DNA of 64,000 nucleotides from JBDTMT01 sp033764095 (GTDB lineage: Bacteria > Desulfobacterota > Binatia > HRBIN30 > CADEER01): assembly GCA_033764095.1 (NCBI GenBank), contig JANRJF010000254.1:12836-76835 (forward strand), in the 5' to 3' direction. Of the stretch, positions 1 through 6,682 are shown in pieces. Positions within the stretch are counted from its first letter, which is position 1, and every line of letters starts with the position of its first letter. The notes beneath the pieces were generated by a model, which made no database searches, had not been told where the DNA came from, and saw nothing but the letters and a program-made list of their open reading frames with translations. The translations under genes and the position numbers were made by a program.

Positions 1-620
1 TGGCGCGCGGCGGCGAAGGCGTCGGTCGGGCAGGCGTCGAGGCAGGCGCGGCAGCTGCCGCAGTGGTCGGTCGGAAACGGCGCGTCCATCGCCAGTTCGA
101 GATCGGTGAGCACTGCCCCGATGAAGGTGAACGAGCCGAGGCGCGGATGGATCAGCATGGTGTTCTTCGCCAGCCAGCCGAGGCCGGCGCGCTGCGCCAG
201 GGCGCGCTCGGGCACCGGGCCGGCGTCGACGTAGGCGCGCGTTGCCGCGGGCGTCGCGCCGAGCCGCAGCAACGCGTCGCGGAGCACCGCGAGCTTGTCG
301 CCGACGACGCGGTGGTAGTCCTCGCCCCAGGCGTACTGTGCCACCCGCGCCGCGCCAGCCGAGGCCGGCGGCGGATGCCGGTAGCTGAGCAGCACGACCA
401 CGGCGCGCTGCGCGCCGACGACGATGCGCGCCGGTGCCGTGCGGCGCGCTGCCTGGCGGGGCAGGTAGGCCATGGTCGCGGCGTAGCCGGCGTCGAGCCA
501 GCGGCGCAGGGCGCCGTCGCTGAACGGCGCCAGGTCGCAGATGCCGGCCGCCTCGAAGCCGAGCTCGAGGGCCGCCGACTTGGCGGCCGCGGCCAGCGCC
601 TGCGGGTTTCTTGTTCGCAT
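1..620 (-). CDS. queG: Epoxyqueuosine reductase QueG (C-terminus cut off by window edge)
   Basis: Reading the minus strand from the ATG at 620 gives an open frame of about 206 codons that runs off the left edge. It contains the ferredoxin-type cluster motif CGSCRACLDACP (Cys187, 190, 193 and 197), preceded by a segment containing VGDKLAVLRD and GWLAKNTMLIHPRLGSF. This is the pattern of QueG, the cobalamin and Fe-S dependent enzyme that reduces epoxyqueuosine to queuosine at position 34 of tRNA. The second Fe-S motif and the C-terminal repeats lie outside the window. It is divergently arranged with the hydrolase at 663, 42 bp away. No clear Shine-Dalgarno precedes the ATG, so a nearby alternative start is possible. 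Confidence 0.9.
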   Translation of the reverse strand, partial: MRTRNPQALAAAAKSAALELGFEAAGICDLAPFSDGALRRWLDAGYAATMAYLPRQAARRTAPARIVVGAQRAVVVLLSYRHPPPASAGAARVAQYAWGEDYHRVVGDKLAVLRDALLRLGATPAATRAYVDAGPVPERALAQRAGLGWLAKNTMLIHPRLGSFTFIGAVLTDLELAMDAPFPTDHCGSCRACLDACPTDAFAAAR

Positions 621-662
621 CCAGCCGGTATGTTCTACCCGCCCAGCGGAGAAGGGAAGTCG

Positions 663-1448
663 ATGCCCGACGTGCGCTTCGGAGATCTCGATCTGTACTA
701 CGAGCTGGTGGACTGCTCCGAGCCGTGGCGGCCGGGGCGGCCGCCGCTGGTGCTGCTGCACGGGCTCGGCACCGACCGCCGCATCTGGCTCTACCAGGTG
801 CCGGCGTTCTGCGCGCGCATGCCGGTGCTGGCGGTCGACCTGCGCGGCCATGGCCGCAGCGGTGCGCCGGCGGGCGAGTGGACGATCGCCGACATGGCGC
901 GGGACGTCGTCCGCCTGCTGCGCCACCTCGGCGCCGAGCGGGCGCACCTGGTCGGCCTGTCGATGGGCGGCATGGTGGCGCAGCAGTTCGCCCTCGACTA
1001 CCCGTACGCCACCGCCTCGCTGACCCTGGTCGACACCGCCGCGCACGTCCCGCCGGAGGCGGCGCAGGCGTCGCTGCGCTACATGGAAGCCAATGCGATG
1101 AAGGACATCGCCGCGACGCGCATCACCACCGCGTTGTCGGAGGCGGTCGATCCCGCCCTGCTGCGCCACTTCATCGAGCAGGTGGCGTTGAACGACAAGG
1201 ACCGCTACCTGCGCGCGGCGCGCGCGGTGTTCGGCTTCGACGCGCGCGCCCGGCTCGGCGAGATCGCCGCGCCGACCCTGGTGGTGCTCGGCGAGGCCGA
1301 CCGCACCTTCCAGCCCGAGTGGATGACGGCGCTCGCCACCGCAATCCGCGGCGCGCGCCTGCAGCGCCTCGCCGGCGCCGGCCATCTGAGCAACCTGGAA
1401 CAGCCACAGGCATTCAACCGTGCGTTGATGGAGTTCCTCGGGCTCTGA
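663..1448 (+). CDS. Alpha/beta-fold hydrolase
   Basis: A 261-residue alpha/beta hydrolase. The oxyanion-loop motif LLHGLG is at about residue 30. The nucleophile elbow is GLSMGG with Ser100, the acid is Asp213 in LGEAD, and the base is His241 in GAGHLSN, so the triad is complete. Overall spacing resembles 3-oxoadipate enol-lactonase and lipase-like esterases, but the substrate cannot be read from the sequence. There is no signal peptide, so it is cytoplasmic. The open frame extends 200 codons further upstream, but that part is antisense to queG. The ATG at 663 follows GAAGGGAAG and starts just before the conserved fold. The FUN14 gene begins 10 nt after the stop. Confidence 0.85.
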   Translation: MPDVRFGDLDLYYELVDCSEPWRPGRPPLVLLHGLGTDRRIWLYQVPAFCARMPVLAVDLRGHGRSGAPAGEWTIADMARDVVRLLRHLGAERAHLVGLSMGGMVAQQFALDYPYATASLTLVDTAAHVPPEAAQASLRYMEANAMKDIAATRITTALSEAVDPALLRHFIEQVALNDKDRYLRAARAVFGFDARARLGEIAAPTLVVLGEADRTFQPEWMTALATAIRGARLQRLAGAGHLSNLEQPQAFNRALMEFLGL

Positions 1449-1458
1449 GCGCGCGTCG

Positions 1459-1782
1459 ATGGACGTCTCCGCCCTGCTCGCCAAGCTCGGACCCGACCTC
1501 GGCTTCGGCGGCGTCGCCGGTGCGGTGGTCGGCTACACCGCCAAGAAGGTCACCAAGCTGGTGGCGCTGGCGCTCGGCCTGGTGTTCATCGTCATCCAGG
1601 CGCTGGTCTACCTGAACTACGTCTCGGTGAACTGGGCGGCGGTGCAGTCCGGCGCCGAGCACCTGTGGAGCGACGCGCAGGGCGTCACCCTCGCCGACCG
1701 CGCCTGGGCGATCGTCAGCGCCAACCTGCCGTTCGGCGCCGCCTTTGCCGCCGGATTCGCCCTGGGGTTCAAGCTCGGCTGA
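1459..1782 (+). CDS. FUN14 family membrane protein
   Basis: A 107-residue protein with three hydrophobic segments at about residues 17-26, 33-52 and 88-106. It carries the FUN14 hallmarks: a Gly-rich first helix followed by GYTAKKVTKL, then a second helix and the YLNYVSVNW segment. FUN14 proteins are best known as mitochondrial outer-membrane mitophagy receptors (FUNDC1); prokaryotic members are small inner-membrane proteins of unknown role. The length is that of a minimal single-domain member. It follows the hydrolase by 10 nt, so the two are probably co-transcribed, with the M3 peptidase 45 nt downstream. Confidence 0.8.
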   Translation: MDVSALLAKLGPDLGFGGVAGAVVGYTAKKVTKLVALALGLVFIVIQALVYLNYVSVNWAAVQSGAEHLWSDAQGVTLADRAWAIVSANLPFGAAFAAGFALGFKLG

Positions 1783-1827
1783 GGCCGTCGGCCGACCGCA
1801 CCCCGCACAGACGGAAAGACGAGAGAC

Positions 1828-3633
1828 ATGGACACCAACGATTCGCTCGCCGTGGCCGGCGTCGCCTGGGACCTCACCCACCTCTACAACGATCCGCAGG
1901 ACCCGCAGGTCGACCGCGACCTGGATGCGGCGCAGGCGCGCGCCGAGGCCTTCGCCGCCCGCTATCGCGGCACCATCGACGTCGCCGGCGGACCGGCGCC
2001 GGAGTGGGTGGCGGCGGCGATGGCCGAGCTCGAGGCGATCATGGAGCTGGCCGACAAGCCGGCGGTGTTCGCCGGCCTGCTGCACGCCGCCGACGCCGGT
2101 CCGCCGGCGCACGGCGCGCTGATCGCGCGCACGCACGAGCGCGGCAGCGACATTCGCAATCTGCTGCTCTTCTTCGACCTCGAATGGCTGGCGCTCGACG
2201 AGGCGCGCGCCGAGCCGGTGATCGCCTCGACCGCCTGCGCGCGCTGGCGGCATCACCTGGCGGCGATGCGGCGCTACAAACCGCACATGCTGAGCGAGCC
2301 GGAGGAACGCTTGCTGGAGGAGACCGCCAATACCGGCCGCCGCGCCTTCATGCGCCTGTTCGACGAGGTGCTCGCCGAGATGCGCTTCACGGTCGACGTC
2401 GACGGGGCGTCGCAGACGCTGAACGAGAGCGGCGTGCTGGCGCTGCTGCACGACCCGCGGCGCGACCTGCGGCAGCGTGCCGCGCGCAGCCTGACCGCCG
2501 GCCTCAGGCAGCAGGGGCGCGTGCTGACCTATGTGTTCAACGTCATCGTCCAGGAGCACGCGCAGTCGGATCGCCGGCGCGGCTATGCGACGCCGGTGGC
2601 AGCGCGTCACCTGGCCAACGAGATCGACGCGCCGACGGTCGACGCGCTGATCGCCGCCTGCGAGGCGAACGCCGACCTGGTGTCCGACTACTATCAACTG
2701 AAGCGTGGGCTGCTCGGCCTCGACCAGCTGGCCGACTACGACCGCTACGCGCCGCTTGCCGCCGACGCGGAGTTGGTGACCTGGCCGCGCGCGCGCGACC
2801 TGGTGCTGGAGGCGTACGGAGAGTTCTCGCTCGAGATGCGCGACATCGCCGCGCGCTTCTTCGCCGAGCGCTGGATCGATGCCGAGCCGCGCGACGGCAA
2901 GCGCGGCGGCGCCTTCAGCTCCAGCGCGGTGCCGAGCGCCCACCCGTACATCCTGCTCAGCTACCTCGGCCACCCGCGCGACGTGATGACGCTGGCGCAC
3001 GAGCTCGGGCACGGCGTGCACCAGTACCTGGCGCGACCGCGCGGCCACCTGCAGGCCGATACCGCGCTCACCACCGCCGAGACGGCCAGCATCTTCGGCG
3101 AGATGCTGGTGTTCGACGCGCTGCGCCGCCGCCCGCAGCCGCCGCGCGCGCGCCTGACGCTGATCTGCAGCTTCATCGAGGAGGCCTTCGGCACGGTGTT
3201 CCGCCAGATCGCGCTGACCCGCTTCGAGCAGCGCCTGCACGAGGCGCGGCGCGGCGAGGGCGAGCTGTCGAGCGAGCGGCTCGGCGACCTGTGGATGGAG
3301 GTCAACGCCGCGCTGTACGGCGACTCGGTGACGCTCACCGACGACTACCGCTGGTGGTGGGCGTACATCCCGCACTTCATCCACTCGCCCTTCTATTGCT
3401 ACGCCTACGGTTTCGGCGAGCTGCTGGTGCTGGCGCTCTACGAAATGTACCGCGAGCAGGGGCGCGACTTCGTGCCGCGCTACCTGGAGCTGCTCGCCGC
3501 CGGCGGCAGCGAGGCGCCGGCGACGCTGCTCGGCCGGCTCGGCGTCGACGTCAGCCAGCCAGCCTTCTGGCAACGGGGGCTCGGAGTGATCCGTCGGCTG
3601 GTGGAGGAGGCGAAGCAGTTGGCCGCTGCCTGA
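1828..3633 (+). CDS. M3 family oligoendopeptidase (PepF-like)
   Basis: A 601-residue zinc metallopeptidase of the M3 family, of normal size for oligoendopeptidase F. The zinc motif is HELGH at residues 391-395. The third ligand lies in TAETASIFGE (Glu418), and the C-terminal substrate-binding tyrosine region (YCYAYGFGELL) is present. There is no signal peptide, so it should degrade short peptides in the cytoplasm. The ATG is preceded by GGAAAGACGAGAG. A 151-bp gap follows before the KAS III-like gene. No strong terminator is visible there, although GC-rich inverted stretches occur just after the stop. Confidence 0.9.
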   Translation: MDTNDSLAVAGVAWDLTHLYNDPQDPQVDRDLDAAQARAEAFAARYRGTIDVAGGPAPEWVAAAMAELEAIMELADKPAVFAGLLHAADAGPPAHGALIARTHERGSDIRNLLLFFDLEWLALDEARAEPVIASTACARWRHHLAAMRRYKPHMLSEPEERLLEETANTGRRAFMRLFDEVLAEMRFTVDVDGASQTLNESGVLALLHDPRRDLRQRAARSLTAGLRQQGRVLTYVFNVIVQEHAQSDRRRGYATPVAARHLANEIDAPTVDALIAACEANADLVSDYYQLKRGLLGLDQLADYDRYAPLAADAELVTWPRARDLVLEAYGEFSLEMRDIAARFFAERWIDAEPRDGKRGGAFSSSAVPSAHPYILLSYLGHPRDVMTLAHELGHGVHQYLARPRGHLQADTALTTAETASIFGEMLVFDALRRRPQPPRARLTLICSFIEEAFGTVFRQIALTRFEQRLHEARRGEGELSSERLGDLWMEVNAALYGDSVTLTDDYRWWWAYIPHFIHSPFYCYAYGFGELLVLALYEMYREQGRDFVPRYLELLAAGGSEAPATLLGRLGVDVSQPAFWQRGLGVIRRLVEEAKQLAAA

Positions 3634-3745
3634 GGGCCGGCAGCCGGGCTTCCGCCGGCGCTGACGCTACATGCGGCGGACGGTTTCCCGATCGACCAGG
3701 CGACCCGGCCATCCAGCGCCTGACAACCCCGGTACTCACCCAGGG

Positions 3746-3774
3746 TCGACTTGACCGGGCCGATCAGCGATAAA
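3746..3774 (+). promoter_or_regulatory. Candidate promoter for the KAS III pair
   Basis: TCGACT and GATAAA are separated by 17 nt, with the -10 ending 10 nt before the ATG at 3785. There is no Shine-Dalgarno in the remaining gap, so the transcript may be leaderless. This is motif reading only. An overlapping TTGACC at 3751 has a spacer that is too short. Confidence 0.4.
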
Positions 3775-3784
3775 TCGCGCCGGT

Positions 3785-4717
3785 ATGGCGACGGCGATCG
3801 TCGGGCTGGCGCATCATCTGCCGGCGGATCAAGCGGTGGGCGAGGTGCGGCGGCCGGTTGCCAGCGATCCGCTCGGCCCCAGCGACCTGGCGCTCGAGCC
3901 GGCCGGGAAGGCATTGGCGCAGGCGGGTTGGGCAGTGGGTGACCTCGACCTGGTGCTGTTCGCCACCATGACGCCGGACGTCACCTTCCCCGGCGCCGCC
4001 TGCTTCTTCCAGCACAAGCTGCAGGCCGGCACGGTGGCGGCGATGGACATTCGCGGCCAGTGCGCCGGCTTCCTGATGGGACTGATGATCGCCGACGCCT
4101 ACCTGTCGGCGGGCATCTACCGACGCATCCTGCTTGCCGCCGGCGAGGTGCACTCCTCCGGGCTCGACTACAGCGAGCGCGGCATCGCTACCGCCGAGCT
4201 GTATGGCGACGGCGCGGCGGTGGTGGCGCTGGCCGGGCGCGACGGTGCCGGCCTCGAGGCGGTGGTCTGCCACAGCGACGGCCGCCATCACGAGAAGTTC
4301 TGGATCGAGTACCCCTCCAGCCGCCAGCACCCGTTGCGGGTCACGGTCGAGGACCTGCGCGCCGGCAAGCACTACCCGCGCATCGACCGCGACCATGTCG
4401 CCGCCTTTGCCGCCGAGCAACTGCCGGCGGTGGTGCGCGAAGCCGTCGGCAGGGCCGGTGGCGGGCTGGAGAGCATCGACGCGTTCGTGATCAGCCACAT
4501 CCTGCCGGGCGTGGCCGAGCGCGCCGCCGGCGCGCTCGGGCTGTCGGCCGACCGCGTCGTCGACGCCGGGGCGGCGCACGGTCACCTCACCGCGGCCACC
4601 CTGCCGGTGGCGCTGAGCGAGGGGCTGGCGAGCGGTCGCCTGGCGCGCGGCGCGCGCGTCTGCGTAGCGGCGTGCGGCGCGGGCTACGCCTGGGGCGCCG
4701 CGGTGCTGCGGCTCTGA
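3785..4717 (+). CDS. KAS III-like 3-oxoacyl synthase paralog with a Cys-His-His site
   Basis: A 310-residue thiolase-fold protein of the FabH (beta-ketoacyl synthase III) type. The nucleophile is Cys93 in GQCAGF. His238 (ISHILPG) sits where FabH has PHQAN. The usual catalytic Asn of the YGNTSAAS motif is replaced by His267 (AHGHLTAATLP). It is a diverged tandem paralog of the next gene: both carry GEVHS and a YGDGAA or FGDGAA loop. FabH family members condense acyl-CoA with malonyl-ACP; OleA and chalcone-synthase relatives use the same fold. The altered triad suggests a different acyl condensation or a decarboxylase role (inference). There is no Shine-Dalgarno ahead of its ATG. Confidence 0.8.
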   Translation: MATAIVGLAHHLPADQAVGEVRRPVASDPLGPSDLALEPAGKALAQAGWAVGDLDLVLFATMTPDVTFPGAACFFQHKLQAGTVAAMDIRGQCAGFLMGLMIADAYLSAGIYRRILLAAGEVHSSGLDYSERGIATAELYGDGAAVVALAGRDGAGLEAVVCHSDGRHHEKFWIEYPSSRQHPLRVTVEDLRAGKHYPRIDRDHVAAFAAEQLPAVVREAVGRAGGGLESIDAFVISHILPGVAERAAGALGLSADRVVDAGAAHGHLTAATLPVALSEGLASGRLARGARVCVAACGAGYAWGAAVLRL

Positions 4718-4734
4718 GGGCGGAGGAGGAGCGT

Positions 4735-5736
4735 ATGCGCAACGCTCGCATCACCGGCATCGGCCGCCATGTCCCGCCGTTGCTGGTCACCAACGACGAC
4801 CTCAGCCATCGCATGGAGACCAGCGACGACTGGATCCAGCAGCGCACCGGCATCAAGCAGCGCCACTACAGCGAGGGGCGCGTCGGCGCCGCCGACATGG
4901 GCGCCGCGGCGGCGCGCGAAGCGCTGGAACGCGCCGGGCGGCGCGCCGACGAGATGGACTGCGTCATCTTCGCCACGCTGAGCCCCGACTACGAGATGCC
5001 GTCCAGCGCCACGGTGCTGCAGGAGCGCCTCGGCATCGGCGGGATGCCGGCGTTCGACGTGCGCAACCAGTGCTCCGGCTTTCTCTACTCGCTCGCCACC
5101 GCCAACGCGTTCATCAAATCGGGGCGCTTCGAGCGCGTCCTGGTCGTCGGCGGCGAGGTGCACTCGACCGGCATCGACATCACCACGCGCGGCCGCGACG
5201 TGGCGGTGATCTTCGGCGACGGCGCCGCGGCGGTGGTGGTCGAGCCGTGCGACGACCCCAAACGCGGCATCCTCACCACCCACCTGCACGCCGAGGGCAA
5301 GTTCGCCGAGAAGCTGTGGCTGGAGTGCGCCGCGTCGCGCGCGCGGCCGCGCCTCACCGAGGAGATGGTGTCGGGTGACGTGCCGCGCGTCTTTCCGAAG
5401 ATGGAAGGCCGCTACGTGTTCAAGCACGCGGTCGAGCGCTGCACCGAGGTGATCCAGGAAGCCCTCGATGCCACCGGCTACACACCCGACGACGTCAGCC
5501 TGCTCGTTCCGCACCAGGCCAACCTGCGGATCAACCAGATGGTCGCGCTCGGCTTCTCCTGGCCGGAGGAGAAGGTGATGAACAACATCCAGCGCTACGG
5601 CAACACCACCGCCGCCTCGATTCCGCTGGCGCTGTACGAGGCGATCGAGGCCGGTCGCGTGCACGACGGCGACCTGGTCTGCCTGGCCGGCTTCGGCGCC
5701 GGGTTCACCTGGGGCGCCATTCTGATCCGCTGGTGA
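4735..5736 (+). CDS. fabH: 3-oxoacyl-[acyl-carrier-protein] synthase III
   Basis: A 333-residue KAS III with an intact triad: Cys113 (RNQCSGF), His260 (VPHQANLRI) and Asn290 (YGNTTAAS). FabH condenses an acyl-CoA starter with malonyl-ACP to begin type II fatty-acid synthesis in the cytoplasm. The start ATG at 4735 has the strong Shine-Dalgarno GGAGGAGGA 5 nt upstream. In-frame codons further upstream are the shadow of the paralog. The gene follows its C-H-H paralog by 17 nt and its stop overlaps the rimI start. No acpP or other fab genes adjoin it, so it might serve a specialised pathway together with the paralog. Confidence 0.88.
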   Translation: MRNARITGIGRHVPPLLVTNDDLSHRMETSDDWIQQRTGIKQRHYSEGRVGAADMGAAAAREALERAGRRADEMDCVIFATLSPDYEMPSSATVLQERLGIGGMPAFDVRNQCSGFLYSLATANAFIKSGRFERVLVVGGEVHSTGIDITTRGRDVAVIFGDGAAAVVVEPCDDPKRGILTTHLHAEGKFAEKLWLECAASRARPRLTEEMVSGDVPRVFPKMEGRYVFKHAVERCTEVIQEALDATGYTPDDVSLLVPHQANLRINQMVALGFSWPEEKVMNNIQRYGNTTAASIPLALYEAIEAGRVHDGDLVCLAGFGAGFTWGAILIRW

Positions 5737-6227
5737 GCATGCGCCCGGCGGCGCTGGTCTTCGAGCCGATGGTCGCCGCGGATCTGCCGCAGGTGATGGA
5801 GCTCGAACGGCTGGCGTTTCCGGTCCAGCCCTGGACGCCCGGCCTCTTCCTGCACGAGCTCAAGCTCGACTTCTCGCGTCTCGAGCTGGCGCGCACCGCC
5901 GACGCGGCGCGCCAGCTGGTGGGCTACGCCTGCTGGTGGCTGGTGGGCGACGAGGTGCACATCCTGAACGTCGCCGTGCACCCCGACACGCGCCGCAGCG
6001 GCGCCGGCCGCGCCCTGGTGCAGCGCATCCTCGATGACGCCGCGGCGCACGACGCGAGCAGCGTCAGCCTGGAGGTGCGGCACGACAACGCCGCCGGCGC
6101 GGCGCTCTACCGCGCCATGGGGTTCAGCAGGATCGGCCTGCGCAAGAACTACTACGGCAAGGGCGAGGACGCGGTGATCATGGAGCGGAAACTGCGTGAC
6201 CAGTCACCGGTGACCGGTGACCGGTGA
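5733..6227 (+). CDS. rimI: GNAT acetyltransferase, RimI-like (ribosomal S18 N-acetyltransferase)
   Basis: A GNAT protein of 164 residues from the GTG at 5733, which overlaps the fabH stop (GTGA); an ATG two codons in (5739) is equally possible. The acetyl-CoA loop is within VHPDTRRSGAGRALVQRIL. The RimI-type C-terminal part SLEVRHDNAAGAALYRAMGF is followed by the GLRKNYYG and EDAVIME tail. RimI acetylates the N-terminal alanine of ribosomal protein S18. The last seven codons (SPVTGDR) are read out of the heptamer repeat array at 6204-6229, so the original C-terminus has probably been extended or replaced by the repeat. Confidence 0.85.
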   Translation: MSMRPAALVFEPMVAADLPQVMELERLAFPVQPWTPGLFLHELKLDFSRLELARTADAARQLVGYACWWLVGDEVHILNVAVHPDTRRSGAGRALVQRILDDAAAHDASSVSLEVRHDNAAGAALYRAMGFSRIGLRKNYYGKGEDAVIMERKLRDQSPVTGDR

Positions 6228-6229
6228 CC
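6204..6229. repeat. Heptamer tandem array, left copy
   Basis: Three tandem units of CCGGTGA/GGTGACC directly follow the rimI coding end and contribute its last codons. The array is the inverted counterpart of the one at 6514-6535, and the two bracket the HisKA-only gene. Confidence 0.8.
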
Positions 6230-6459
6230 TACGATCGCGGGATGCGTTTGGCGGCGGCGGTCAACCCCTCCAGCATTTCGAGCAATTGGCGGCAGTTGTC
6301 GTCGATGCGCTCGAGGAACATCTCCTGGTCGGCGGTGAGCGCGGCACCCTGCGCGATGCGCACCAGGTCGACGAAGCCGAGGATGTTCGCCACCGGGTTG
6401 CGCAGGTCGTGATCGAGCCCCTTCAGCACCTCGGCCAGCGGGTCGCCCTGGTCAGCCAT
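6229..6459 (-). CDS. HisKA-only histidine phosphoacceptor mini-protein
   Basis: A 76-residue protein from the ATG at 6459; a GTG at 6528 would add 23 residues read from the repeat array and is less likely. It consists almost wholly of a histidine-kinase dimerisation and phosphoacceptor helix pair, with H-box DHDLRNPVANILGF and a second helix rich in Glu and Leu (FLERIDDNCRQLLEMLE). No HATPase domain follows: the frame closes with a TAG at 6231-6229. It could be a truncated kinase relic, a stand-alone phosphotransfer protein or a dominant partner of a kinase elsewhere. The H-box match is clear; any function is inference. Confidence 0.6.
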   Translation of the reverse strand: MADQGDPLAEVLKGLDHDLRNPVANILGFVDLVRIAQGAALTADQEMFLERIDDNCRQLLEMLEGLTAAAKRIPRS

Positions 6460-6513
6460 GCCGGCCCGGATGACACGCGGGGGCACTCGGAACAAGCCCG
6501 ATTTCACTGGCTG

Positions 6514-6535
6514 CCGGTCACCGGTCACCGGTCAC
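6514..6535. repeat. Heptamer tandem array, right copy (inverted)
   Basis: Three tandem CCGGTCA units are the reverse complement of the array at 6204-6229. The arrays lie 285 bp apart and enclose the minus-strand HisKA gene. Confidence 0.8.
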
Positions 6536-6566
6536 GCATTCTCCAAGCGCGTGGAATGCCGTCACC

Positions 6567-6596
6567 TTGACCCCCCTGGGGGGCGCGGGCTATGTC
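6567..6596 (+). promoter_or_regulatory. Weak candidate promoter upstream of argS
   Basis: TTGACC is followed 18 nt later by TATGTC. The spacer includes the self-complementary run CCCCCCTGGGGGG. This is the only -35/-10 like pair in the 145 bp before argS, and it is weak evidence. Confidence 0.3.
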
Positions 6597-6682
6597 GCCC
6601 GAGGACGTGCGGATGAGCAATCGGCAGACAGCTTCGCCGCGTGGCGACGAGTTCGGTGATGGCAGTGGCTGGCGCTGGCGGG

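Noticed and set aside
63..662. 200-codon N-terminal extension of the hydrolase frame
   Set aside because: Antisense to queG, which is supported by its Fe-S motif. The hydrolase fold begins at the ATG at 663.
1459..1782. FUN14 gene as a eukaryotic acquisition or contamination
   Set aside because: FUN14 proteins occur in many bacteria and archaea. Base composition and spacing match the neighbouring genes.
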